A stretch of DNA of 64,000 bases. Source: Clostridium saccharoperbutylacetonicum N1-4(HMT) (lineage in GTDB: Bacteria > Bacillota > Clostridia > Clostridiales > Clostridiaceae). A program made the translations under genes and the position numbers. Of this stretch, positions 17,958 through 26,008 are shown piece after piece. The first letter of the stretch is position 1. The number at the start of each line of letters is the position of its first letter. The notes under the pieces were generated by a model. It saw nothing but the letters and a program-made list of their open reading frames with translations, did no database searches and had not been told where the DNA came from. Location: NCBI RefSeq assembly GCF_000340885.1, contig NC_020291.1, positions 2,665,001 through 2,729,000 on the forward strand. The letters run 5' to 3'.

Positions 17958-18437
17958 ATGGAATATATAGTTGGAATTGGGGAATATATAATCTCAACAA
18001 ATAATGAAGATATTGTTAAAACCTTTGCTTTATCAACTTGTGTAGCTATGGTAATTTATGATCAAAACAAAAAGATACTTGCAATGGCTCATGTTTTGCT
18101 GCCTAATGCTTCAACTGATGTTGATGATGAAGCGTATAGAACAGCAAAATATGCTGATAGGGCTGTTTATAATGTTATTAATGAAATGAAGCTAAAGTAT
18201 AATTGTAACTTGAAAGATTTTAAAATATCGTTATATGGTGGAGTTGATTCAGAATTAGAGGATCGTTTCAAAGTTGGAGAAAGGAATTTAACTGTTATCA
18301 AAGAAATATTAAATGATATGAATCTAAGGTATGAAATAGTTAATACAGGAGGAAGGGTTTCTAGAACATTAATAGCTCATACAGCTACTGGAGAGGTTGA
18401 AGTGAAATCAATACCTATTCAAGGTGTCTTTAGCTAG
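17958..18437 (+). CDS. cheD: CheD, chemoreceptor glutamine deamidase
   Basis: 159 residues, the usual CheD length. CheD deamidates specific glutamines of methyl-accepting chemotaxis proteins and interacts with CheC. The catalytic Cys is at 28 in ALSTCVAMVIYD and the catalytic His at 45 in AMAHVLLP; a conserved Thr/Gly-rich stretch NTGGRVSRTLIAHTATGEVEV lies near the end. GGGGTGGG precedes the ATG. It is not in a chemotaxis operon here: its neighbours are a cell-wall hydrolase and a DNA-repair gene. Confidence 0.92.
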   Translation: MEYIVGIGEYIISTNNEDIVKTFALSTCVAMVIYDQNKKILAMAHVLLPNASTDVDDEAYRTAKYADRAVYNVINEMKLKYNCNLKDFKISLYGGVDSELEDRFKVGERNLTVIKEILNDMNLRYEIVNTGGRVSRTLIAHTATGEVEVKSIPIQGVFS

Positions 18438-18470
18438 TTAAAGTAATCTTAAGAAAAGGAGCTGGAAACA

Positions 18471-19727
18471 TTGAAAATTGGTTATGCTTGTTTAACAATA
18501 GGAGTTTTGAACGCTAATTTAAAAAGCTGCACAGCTAAAAGTGCAAATGATGAAAAGCTAATAGAAGTAACAGAGAATAATTTAAAATCTCTTCATAATA
18601 TAATTAAGTATAATATTGAAAATAATATTAAACTTTTTAGAATTAGTTCTGATTTAATTCCTTTTGGTTCAAGTCCACTAAATAATTTGCCATGGTGGGA
18701 TATTTTTGGAGAAGAGTTTGCGAAAATAGGAAAGGAAATAAGAAAAAATAGCATAAGAGTTTCAATGCATCCAGGTCAATATACTGTACTCAATTCTACT
18801 AGTGAAGATGTAGTAAAAAGGGCAATGACAGATTTAAATTATCATAATAAAGTCTTAGATTGTCTTGGAGTTAATGAAGAAAGCAAAATAGTATTACATA
18901 TAGGTGGAGTATATAATGATAAGAAATCAGCAATAAAAAGATTTATAGATAACTATGCATTATTGGAAAATGGAATCAAGCAAAGATTGGTTATTGAAAA
19001 TGATGATAAATCTTATAACATAAATGATGTACTAGAAATAGGGCACAAGTTAAATATACCAGTTATTTTTGATAATTTACATAATAAAATTAATCCATAT
19101 TCAAATATAAAAAGTGAATTGTATTGGATAAATGAATGCAAAAAAACATGGGGAGAAAAAGATGGGACTCAAAAAATTCATTATTCACAGCAGGATATTT
19201 TAAAGAAACCTGGGTCACATTCTAATACAATAGAAGTAGAGAGTTTTGTTGATTTTTATAAAGGATTAGAAAGAGATGATATTGATATAATGCTTGAAGT
19301 TAAAGATAAAAATCTTTCAGCAGTCAAATGTATAAATTCTATAACAAAAGATAAATCAATTAATAAGTTAGAAGAGGAATGGAGTAGATATAAATATAAA
19401 GTCCTAGAAAGCTCACCTAAAATTTATCTTGATATAAGGAAGTTACTTAAAGATAAGAAGGAGTATCCTGTAGTTAAATTTTATAATTATATTGATGAAG
19501 CAATAAAACAAGAATATACAATTGGAAATTCAATTAATGCTGCAATGCATATTTGGGGATACTTTAAAAATAAAGCAAGTTTAAAAGAAAAAGAAATTTT
19601 TTTGAAAAATGTTGATAAATATGAGCAAGGTAAAATATCTATTAAAGTAATAAAAAATATGTTAAGGAAGCTGGCTTTTAAATATAAAGAATATTATTTA
19701 TTAGATTCATATTATTTTTCTATTTAA
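18471..19727 (+). CDS. uvsE: UV damage endonuclease UvsE/UvdE
   Basis: 418 residues, TTG start with AAAAGGAG 10 nt upstream. UvsE nicks DNA 5' of UV photoproducts, starting a repair route independent of UvrABC. The TIM-barrel family signature is clear: IGYACLTIG at the N-terminus, LFRISSDLIPFGSS, VSMHPGQYTVLNS (metal-binding His/Gln), VLHIGGVYNDK, RLVIENDD and PVIFDNLHN. The C-terminal ~120 residues extend beyond the catalytic core, as in other Bacillus and Clostridium members. It starts 33 nt after cheD and is probably cotranscribed, with no obvious functional link. Confidence 0.95.
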   Translation: MKIGYACLTIGVLNANLKSCTAKSANDEKLIEVTENNLKSLHNIIKYNIENNIKLFRISSDLIPFGSSPLNNLPWWDIFGEEFAKIGKEIRKNSIRVSMHPGQYTVLNSTSEDVVKRAMTDLNYHNKVLDCLGVNEESKIVLHIGGVYNDKKSAIKRFIDNYALLENGIKQRLVIENDDKSYNINDVLEIGHKLNIPVIFDNLHNKINPYSNIKSELYWINECKKTWGEKDGTQKIHYSQQDILKKPGSHSNTIEVESFVDFYKGLERDDIDIMLEVKDKNLSAVKCINSITKDKSINKLEEEWSRYKYKVLESSPKIYLDIRKLLKDKKEYPVVKFYNYIDEAIKQEYTIGNSINAAMHIWGYFKNKASLKEKEIFLKNVDKYEQGKISIKVIKNMLRKLAFKYKEYYLLDSYYFSI

Positions 19728-19751
19728 ATTATTATTATTATTATTATTATT
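19728..19751. repeat. (ATT)8 microsatellite
   Basis: Eight tandem ATT units directly after the uvsE stop. A similar AAT run occurs at 23266. Confidence 0.9.
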
Positions 19752-19783
19752 GGTATTAAGGAGCATTTTTAGAAAATGTGATT

Positions 19784-19816
19784 AACAGAACTTATTTAAA
19801 AAGTTCTGTTTTTTTA
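19784..19816 (+). terminator. Terminator after uvsE
   Basis: AACAGAACTT pairs with AAGTTCTGTT (10 bp), followed by T-rich sequence. The rest of the gap up to 20065 holds only AT-rich promoter sequence for the next gene. Confidence 0.9.
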
Positions 19817-20065
19817 ATTCAATTACAAATTTGATGAAAAATATTAATACAAATTAATACAATATAGCTCAAAAATAGTGATTAAATCCATGAAACCAGC
19901 CCTATAAAATAAAAAAAATATAAAAAAAGTAGCATAATGTGGAGAAAAGTGTGGAAATTAAAGTAAAAGTTATGAAATGAAAGTAAAAGGAAATAATCAT
20001 GATATGTAGAAATTTAAATTCATAAGGTATTGAGAATTAATAAAATTTATGGGAGGTATGAATAA

Positions 20066-20635
20066 ATGTATGAAATTTTAGAAAATAAGAATGCTGGGTT
20101 ACAGTATAATTTGTTTAAAAAAATTCATCCTGGGTTTAAGACGTTTTTTGATGATTTTAATGAAGATTCATTGGCTATTATGGGAAAAAAAGCAAATGTT
20201 AATGATGAAATCATAATACTATTTATGAACTCAATTTGGGATGATAATTTATCTATAGGAATTGGAAATATTGATCGTCAACATAAAGAAATACTTAATT
20301 GTATTAGTGAATTATTGTTTTTTATGAAACAAAATAAGAGCAAAAAAGTAATTTTAAAGGCATTTGATGAGACAGAAAAATTTATTAGCAGACATTTTAA
20401 AGAAGAGGAAGCAATTCAAAAGCAATATAAATATCCTAAGTACAAAACAATAGTAAAGGAACATAGAAAGGTTTTAAGTGAATTAGATAAATTAAAGTGT
20501 TTCGTTGAAAATGGAAGTATGTCTCCTTTGTTTGTGGCTAATACATATCAAAAAATGTTTAATGGATATAGGAGGCATATATTGGAGTTAGATAAGGAAT
20601 TTGGAGAATTTTTATTAAAGTCAATCAGAGGATAA
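20066..20635 (+). CDS. Bacteriohemerythrin
   Basis: 189 residues. A 55-residue N-terminal extension precedes a four-helix hemerythrin domain, which binds O2 at a diiron site. The ligand pattern is complete: His in DRQHKEI, His and Glu in SRHFKEEEA, His in VKEHRKV, and His/Asp in YRRHILELDKEF. The extension resembles no family I know. It is soluble, with a good RBS (GGGAGG). Next to rubrerythrin and desulfoferrodoxin genes, it probably scavenges, buffers or senses oxygen. Confidence 0.93.
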   Translation: MYEILENKNAGLQYNLFKKIHPGFKTFFDDFNEDSLAIMGKKANVNDEIIILFMNSIWDDNLSIGIGNIDRQHKEILNCISELLFFMKQNKSKKVILKAFDETEKFISRHFKEEEAIQKQYKYPKYKTIVKEHRKVLSELDKLKCFVENGSMSPLFVANTYQKMFNGYRRHILELDKEFGEFLLKSIRG

Positions 20636-20693
20636 ATATATAAATTTAAATAACTAAATAAGACTTAAATTGGTATAAAATTAAATTTTATAG

Positions 20694-20741
20694 ACGAAAT
20701 ACGCTTGACTTATTAATTTTATCAAGTGTATTTCGTTTTAT
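20694..20741 (+). terminator. Terminator after bacteriohemerythrin
   Basis: A ~15-bp stem, ACGAAATACGCTTGA with TCAAGTGTATTTCGT (one G-U type mismatch), followed by TTTTAT. Confidence 0.88.
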
Positions 20742-20927
20742 AAATAAATCAATATTAAACTAATATTAATTTTTTAATCCAACAGTAATAAAAGCAATTG
20801 AGAATAAATGGGAAAAGTGAGGCAGATATAAATAAATTTAATTACCTATTAATGATGTAATATCAAAAATATATGGTTGTATTAAAAATGGATTTATGTG
20901 GTATAAAAGAAGTATTGGGGGGGTATT

Positions 20928-21629
20928 ATGAGAATTTTATGTGATGATTGCAATACAAATTGCAATATTGAAAAATACAAAGAAAGATTGGAGAATATTA
21001 TTGTTAAAACAAATTATAATTTGTTGGATGATGAGGTAATTTATCTAAGTCAGTTTCTTGACGATATGATAGCTAATTGTGTTTTTTGTGAAACCAAAAA
21101 TTTGTATAAGTTTAATAAAAAGTATACATTTAAGGCATATGAAATTTTATATTACTATGGAAAGCAACACTTATTTTTGAATTTATTTTATTATATAAGT
21201 GAAGCAATTAAAAATGATAAGTTAATTTATATTATTATGGAAGAAGAACTTTATGAAAATTTAATTAAAACACTTATAATAAATAGAGTTAATATTGATA
21301 ATATTAAACTAAAGGCTTTGGAGGATATAATTTTAGGCGAAGATGAGTATCGATTAAATGAAACATCAGACTTATTTTCCTCAAATTATAAAAAGAAACA
21401 AAGTGGAGTAAATTGGATAATTGAACCATTGCATATAACTAATACAAGTGTACAAAAATATATTTTAGATTTGAAAGTCACTATAAATAAATTCATGAAA
21501 AATAGTAAATCAAGTATATTGTATGTATATGATGCTTATGAATGTATGCATGAACATAAAATTGCTTCAAAATTAGATTGCACTTTAAAATGTGTAATGG
21601 AAAATTCATCTACTAATTTATACCAATAA
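20928..21629 (+). CDS. Spo0E-like phosphatase motif fused to a MEDS-like sensor domain
   Basis: 233 residues. The N-terminal ~55 residues hold LDDEVIYLSQFLDDMI, the signature of Spo0E-type aspartyl-phosphate phosphatases (SQxLD), which dephosphorylate Spo0A~P and delay sporulation. The rest resembles a MEDS domain (YYGKQHLFLNLFYYISEAIKNDKLIYII; second half with SSILYVYDAYECM), a ligand-sensing module named from DcmR. It opens with a Cys-rich CDDCNTNC. RBS GGGGGGG; start clear. It is probably a cytoplasmic signal-responsive brake on sporulation. The Spo0E match is firm; MEDS is moderately sure. Confidence 0.75.
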   Translation: MRILCDDCNTNCNIEKYKERLENIIVKTNYNLLDDEVIYLSQFLDDMIANCVFCETKNLYKFNKKYTFKAYEILYYYGKQHLFLNLFYYISEAIKNDKLIYIIMEEELYENLIKTLIINRVNIDNIKLKALEDIILGEDEYRLNETSDLFSSNYKKKQSGVNWIIEPLHITNTSVQKYILDLKVTINKFMKNSKSSILYVYDAYECMHEHKIASKLDCTLKCVMENSSTNLYQ

Positions 21630-21721
21630 AAGTATATTATAAATAAATTTACAGAATATTGTGAAAAAAGTGTCTTTTATGGTATTATATATATAAATCA
21701 AACTTGAGGGGGTTGGAGAAT

Positions 21722-22258
21722 ATGGACAATTTAAAAGGAACAAAAACAGAAGCAAATTTATTAGCAGCTTTTGCAGGAGAATCACAAGCAAGAAATAAGT
21801 ATAGTTATTTTGCATCAAAAGCCAAAAAAGACGGTTTTGTACAAATTGCATCTATTTTTGAAGAAACTGCAAATAACGAAAAAGAGCATGCTAAAATTTG
21901 GTTTAAGCTTTTAGAAGGAATAGGAACTACAGCAGATAATCTAAAATCAGCAGCTGAAGGAGAACATTATGAATGGACAGATATGTATGTAACTTTTGCA
22001 AAAGAAGCCAAAGAAGAGGGGTTTGATAGAATTGCATATTTGTTTGAACAGGTTGCTAAAATTGAAAAAGAACATGAGGAACGATATAGAAAGCTTATTG
22101 CTAATGTTGAAGGTGATTTGGTATTTTCAAAGGATGGAGATGTGATTTGGGAATGCGCTAATTGTGGATATATCCATATTGGGAAGAAAGCACCTGAAAT
22201 GTGCCCAGTATGTGAACATCCAAAAAGTTATTTTCAAGAAAAAGCTAAAAATTATTGA
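21722..22258 (+). CDS. rbr: Rubrerythrin
   Basis: 178 residues. An N-terminal ferritin-like diiron domain (about 1-138; [37 protein letters not shown]) is followed by a C-terminal rubredoxin domain with two CxxC knuckles ([19 protein letters not shown]). Rubrerythrin reduces hydrogen peroxide with NADH-derived electrons in anaerobes. An upstream in-frame ATG at 21704 lies before the RBS (GAGGGGG), so the start is 21722. It is followed after 28 nt by desulfoferrodoxin, so superoxide and peroxide removal are genetically coupled. Confidence 0.95.
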   Translation: MDNLKGTKTEANLLAAFAGESQARNKYSYFASKAKKDGFVQIASIFEETANNEKEHAKIWFKLLEGIGTTADNLKSAAEGEHYEWTDMYVTFAKEAKEEGFDRIAYLFEQVAKIEKEHEERYRKLIANVEGDLVFSKDGDVIWECANCGYIHIGKKAPEMCPVCEHPKSYFQEKAKNY

Positions 22259-22286
22259 TTATAATATTTAGGGGGAGAATTAAATT

Positions 22287-22667
22287 ATGGAAGAACAAAA
22301 ATTTTATGTATGTAAACATTGTGGTAATATGGTAGCATCAATAAAAGATTCAGGAGTAAAGATAACATGTTGTGGTGAACCAATGACATTATTAGAGCCA
22401 GGAACAGTTGAAGCTAGTGTTGAAAAGCATGTACCTGCTGTTACATATGAAAATGGAGTTGTTAATGTTGAAGTTGGTTCGGTTTTACATCCAATGGAAG
22501 CAGAACATTATATTGAGTGGGTTTTCTTGAAAACTGAAAATGGTGGGCATAGAAAGATTTTAAAGTCAGGTGATGAACCTAAAGCATCCTTTTGCTTAGG
22601 AGAGGATAAACCAATGGCTGTGTATGCTTATTGCAATTTACACGGTCTTTGGATGGCAAAAATTTAG
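22287..22667 (+). CDS. dfx: Desulfoferrodoxin (superoxide reductase)
   Basis: 126 residues, full length. The N-terminal desulforedoxin domain has its four Cys ligands (CKHCG and TCCGEP). The superoxide-reductase domain retains its ligands: Glu/His in VEKHVPAV, His in LHPMEAEHYIEW, and Cys/His in CNLHG. It reduces superoxide to peroxide, which the upstream rubrerythrin can then remove. RBS GGGGGAG; same operon as rubrerythrin. Confidence 0.95.
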   Translation: MEEQKFYVCKHCGNMVASIKDSGVKITCCGEPMTLLEPGTVEASVEKHVPAVTYENGVVNVEVGSVLHPMEAEHYIEWVFLKTENGGHRKILKSGDEPKASFCLGEDKPMAVYAYCNLHGLWMAKI

Positions 22668-22752
22668 GTAATATATTTTAACGTTAAGATAAGCATAAAT
22701 ATATTATTTTAAGAATTACAAAAGTTATGGTGTAAAAAGGGAGAAATAAGGT

Positions 22753-22995
22753 ATGGGAGAATATAGATATTATATTTGTAAAAAATGTTCTAACTTGGTT
22801 GTATCCATAAAAAATTCAGCAGGAAAAATGATTTGCTGTGGAGAACCAATGAATAGGTTGACAAATGATGCGATGGAAGCTAGTTGGCAGAAGAATATTC
22901 CTATTTTTACATATGAAAATGGAGTTGCTAAACTTGGAGTTGATTCAAGCATACTTCCTATGATAGAAGAATATAGTACAAAATGGATTTTCTAA
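22753..22995 (+). CDS. Truncated desulfoferrodoxin paralogue lacking the active site
   Basis: 80 residues, clearly a copy of the preceding gene (CKKCSN, MICCGEPMNRL, FTYENGVAKLGVDS). The desulforedoxin Cys ligands are kept, but in the superoxide-reductase part His is replaced (EKHVPAV to QKNIPIF; LHPM to LPM; EHYIEW to EYSTKW), and translation ends at KWIF, so the final Cys/His loop is missing. It has its own RBS (AAAGGGAG). It is either a decaying duplicate or a small rubredoxin-like electron carrier; no superoxide reductase activity is expected. Confidence 0.8.
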   Translation: MGEYRYYICKKCSNLVVSIKNSAGKMICCGEPMNRLTNDAMEASWQKNIPIFTYENGVAKLGVDSSILPMIEEYSTKWIF

Positions 22996-23046
22996 TAGGG
23001 GGAAATATTTTTATAAAATAAATTTAAAAGAATTTAAGTGAAAAAA

Positions 23047-23081
23047 TGGATTAGTTACGACATTAACGAGTAACTAATCCA
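23047..23081. terminator. Stem-loop after the desulfoferrodoxin operon
   Basis: 12-bp perfect stem (TGGATTAGTTAC/GTAACTAATCCA) with an 11-nt loop; the tail is T-rich but interrupted. It probably ends the rbr-dfx transcript, and may also serve the ABC remnant on the minus strand. Confidence 0.65.
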
Positions 23082-23101
23082 CTTTCTATTTAAATTTTTA
23101 T

Positions 23102-23239
23102 TCATATTATTTTTCCATCAGATATTTCGATTATTCTGTTGGTCTTGTTGGCAATCCTATTATCATGAGTAATTATTATAAAGGTTGTTTTATATTTTTC
23201 ATTAATATTTCTCATAATATTATTATCCTTTAATAAAAA
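23102..23239 (-). pseudogene. Remnant C-terminus of an ABC transporter ATPase
   Basis: Read on the minus strand, about 45 codons end in TGA and contain TTFIIITHDNRIANKTNRII followed by EISDGKII. The H-loop ITHD and the closing DGKI are the typical end of a MacB/LolD-type ATPase. A stop lies just upstream in frame, and no Walker motifs are found nearby. The rest of the gene is gone, probably by deletion; an AAT microsatellite lies immediately beyond. Confidence 0.75.
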
Positions 23240-23265
23240 TTATATCGTTACATAAAAGTTAAATC

Positions 23266-23292
23266 AATAATAATAATAATAATAATAATAAA
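23266..23292. repeat. (AAT)9 microsatellite
   Basis: About nine AAT units in the non-coding gap, next to the ABC-ATPase remnant. Confidence 0.85.
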
Positions 23293-23369
23293 TTACTTTT
23301 CTAAAATTAAAGGAATATACTTAAATTTTAAACTTAATCAATAAATATCAGAAAAATGTTAAAAAAATA

Positions 23370-23402
23370 ATGCAGTCATGTAAAAATGACTGCATCTTTA
23401 TC
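23370..23402. terminator. Stem-loop, possible terminator
   Basis: ATGCAGTCAT/ATGACTGCAT, 10 bp perfect with a 6-nt loop, followed by CTTTATCTTCT and preceded by an A-run. It could act on either strand. The remaining sequence to 23650 shows only promoter-like AT-rich DNA. Confidence 0.55.
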
Positions 23403-23650
23403 TTCTGTTATTAATACTCACAAGAGAGGGGAGTAATATCTTTTGTATGTATTAATTGTAACATGATACGACAAGAATGTCTATGAAAATATTATTAAAA
23501 TAAAAATTTTGTAGAAATTTAAATAAAACTTTCAAGAGGGTATGCTCTGAAAATGTAGAAATATATGATTATAGACATAAATGGATAAAAAGAAAATTGA
23601 GAGGTGATTAAATCAATTATTAATTTTTATGAAAGAAGGTAAAGCAGAAA

Positions 23651-24841
23651 TTGGAGAAAATTCTTTTTGTTGATGATGAAGCTCAAATATTAAAAGCTTG
23701 CAGAAGACTTTTTGTTGATTCAAAATATGATGTGATTACTGCTCAAAGTGGTGAGGAAGCCTTAAATATTTTAAAAGATGAAGAGATTGATATTATAGTA
23801 AGTGATATGAAAATGCCTTATATGTCAGGATATGAATTGCTTAGTAAAGTAAAAGAATTATATCCAGATATAATTCGTATAATATTAAGTGGATTTTCAG
23901 ATGAAAAAGTTGTTTTTGAGGCATTACAAAAAAACATTGCAAAGCTATATATCTTAAAACCATGGGAAAATGATGTACTTATAAACACTTTAGAAAAGGT
24001 ACTTCAACTTGAAAAAGTATTGAAGAATAATAATATTTTAAAACTTATAAATAAAGCGGAAGAACTACCAACAATTAAAACTTCTTATGAGAAGATTATA
24101 AAAACAATAGATAGCGAAAAAGAGATCCATAAAATAGTTGAAGCCATAGAAGGCGATTATTCTATTGCGAGTAAGTTACTTCACATTGTCAATTCATCCT
24201 ACTATGGTATAAAAACTGGTTCTGTACAAAGAGCGGTTTCTTACCTCGGAGTTGATAATATAAAAAATATAGTTATTGCTTCAGCTTTTATTGATAGCTT
24301 GAAATTTGATCCTAGGTATAGTAAAAGATTAGCTTTATTATGGAAGCAATCATTTGTATCAAATAGAATATTTAATATAATATACAATGAATTTTTAAAT
24401 AAGAAAATTCCAGAAATAGCGATGACTGCAGGGCTCTTATGTAATGTTGGGATTGTATTCATGATAAATTTTTATAAAGATACATATATAGAGATGTTTG
24501 ATAGTATAAAGAAAAAAGGTGAGGACATAACAGAACTTGAAAACAAAGTGTTTGGAACAAATCATCAGGAGATAGGAGGATATTTATTAAGATGGTGGGA
24601 TATACCTATTCCTGTTGTTGAGGCCGCAATTTATCATCATAATCCTTTTGACGACAATATTATAAATAAGGAAATTACATGTATTGCACATATAGCTGAA
24701 AAATATGCTTGGGATGTTTTAGAAGAGATTTATATTGGTAAATTTAGTGAAAATGTATTCGAAGTACTAGGTATTGATAAAGCATTATTTGAAAGAAAGC
24801 TTAAAGATAACATGGAATTAACTGGCATGGTTGGAGTATAG
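23651..24841 (+). CDS. Response regulator with HDOD output domain
   Basis: 396 residues, TTG start (MEKILFVDDEAQ). Receiver domain with phospho-acceptor Asp52 (IIVSDMKMPYMSG), then an HDOD domain (about 130-330; ASKLLHIVNSSYYG, RAVSYLGVDNIKNIV, TAGLLCNVG). HDOD is an HD-like module without confirmed enzymatic activity, used as a signalling output. It begins a four-gene cluster (REC-HDOD, FIST, kinase, REC-kinase) with gaps of 1-30 nt, and its receiver is a likely target of the two kinases. Confidence 0.9.
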   Translation: MEKILFVDDEAQILKACRRLFVDSKYDVITAQSGEEALNILKDEEIDIIVSDMKMPYMSGYELLSKVKELYPDIIRIILSGFSDEKVVFEALQKNIAKLYILKPWENDVLINTLEKVLQLEKVLKNNNILKLINKAEELPTIKTSYEKIIKTIDSEKEIHKIVEAIEGDYSIASKLLHIVNSSYYGIKTGSVQRAVSYLGVDNIKNIVIASAFIDSLKFDPRYSKRLALLWKQSFVSNRIFNIIYNEFLNKKIPEIAMTAGLLCNVGIVFMINFYKDTYIEMFDSIKKKGEDITELENKVFGTNHQEIGGYLLRWWDIPIPVVEAAIYHHNPFDDNIINKEITCIAHIAEKYAWDVLEEIYIGKFSENVFEVLGIDKALFERKLKDNMELTGMVGV

Positions 24842-24864
24842 AATTGTTAATATGGGAGGTAAAT

Positions 24865-26007
24865 ATGGTTGTTGAGCAATTTAAATTTAACGAAATAAAT
24901 GATATAGATAAACTCAGTGAAATGTGTACTTTGGTAGAATCAAATTTAATCCTAATGTTTGGGTCAAAGGAGTTTATTTGCAACAAAGATATATTTGATA
25001 AGATTCGAGGGTATTATAAAACAGCATATATAATTGGGTGTTCAACTGCTGGAGAGGTATATAATGATCAGGTTAATGATAATGTACTGACAGTTACAGC
25101 AATAAAGTTTAAAAGAACTGAAGTGAAATTCTTTCAATCAAAGATCTTTGATTCTAAACAATGTTATAAACAAGGTATAAAAATAGCAAATTCTATCCCA
25201 AAAGAAAATTTATCTCATTTATTTGTACTTAGTGAAGGGATGAATATAAATGGTAGTAAATTTATTGAAGGATTAGTGGATGGCCTTCCTGAAGAAGTTA
25301 AAATAACAGGAGGACTTGCAGCAGATGATGATAGGTATTTTGAAACTTTTGTTATTGCAAATGATTACGCTGAAGAAAATTCAGTTGCAGTCATAGCATT
25401 CTATGGGGAAAATATTAAAATTGGGTATGGTTCTGTTGGTGGTTGGAATACTTTTGGAATAGAAAGAAAAATTACAAAAGCAAATGAAAACATTTTATAT
25501 GAATTAGATGGAAAGCCTGCTTTGGATTTATATGTTGAATATTTGGGAGAATATGCAAAGGATTTACCAGCTAGTGGTTTATTTTTTCCATTAAATATAA
25601 GATCAGATGACAATAAGTTTAACGTTGTTAGGACAGTTTCAAGTATTAATGAGAAAGAGAGAAGCCTTAAATATGTTGGCGAAATACCTAAGGGATATCA
25701 CGCAAGATTAATGAGAGCTAACTTTAATAATTTGATTAATGGTGCGGCTAAGGCAGCAGAAAATTGTATTAAAAGTATTAGTTATAATAAGCCTCAGCTT
25801 GGAATAATAGTTAGTTGTTGTGGACGAAAATTTGTTTTGAATCAAATGTGCGATGAAGAGATTGAAGTGGTAAGAAACATTTTTGGAAAAGATGTTGTTT
25901 TAACTGGATTTTATTCTTATGGAGAAATAGCACCATCTAATAAGGATTCAGTAACTGAATTTCATAATCAAACAATGACTATTACACTCATTGGAGAGGA
26001 AGAGTAA
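24865..26007 (+). CDS. FIST-domain sensor protein
   Basis: 380 residues. FIST N (about 15-210; GCSTAGEVYND, ITGGLAADDDRYFETFV) and FIST C (about 220-370; KPALDLYVEYLGE, GIIVSCCGRKFVLNQMCDEE, GFYSYGEIAP) make up nearly the whole protein. FIST is a sensory domain predicted to bind small ligands, possibly amino acids. There is no membrane segment. An upstream TTG at 24844 is in frame, but GGGAGG points to the ATG at 24865. It sits one nucleotide ahead of a kinase with no sensor domain of its own, so it probably supplies that kinase's input. Confidence 0.9.
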   Translation: MVVEQFKFNEINDIDKLSEMCTLVESNLILMFGSKEFICNKDIFDKIRGYYKTAYIIGCSTAGEVYNDQVNDNVLTVTAIKFKRTEVKFFQSKIFDSKQCYKQGIKIANSIPKENLSHLFVLSEGMNINGSKFIEGLVDGLPEEVKITGGLAADDDRYFETFVIANDYAEENSVAVIAFYGENIKIGYGSVGGWNTFGIERKITKANENILYELDGKPALDLYVEYLGEYAKDLPASGLFFPLNIRSDDNKFNVVRTVSSINEKERSLKYVGEIPKGYHARLMRANFNNLINGAAKAAENCIKSISYNKPQLGIIVSCCGRKFVLNQMCDEEIEVVRNIFGKDVVLTGFYSYGEIAPSNKDSVTEFHNQTMTITLIGEEE

Positions 26008-26008
26008 T

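Noticed and set aside
21629..21721. PerR box upstream of rubrerythrin
   Set aside because: Some AT palindromic resemblance (ATTATAAATAAATTTA) but too far from the consensus in such AT-rich DNA to claim.
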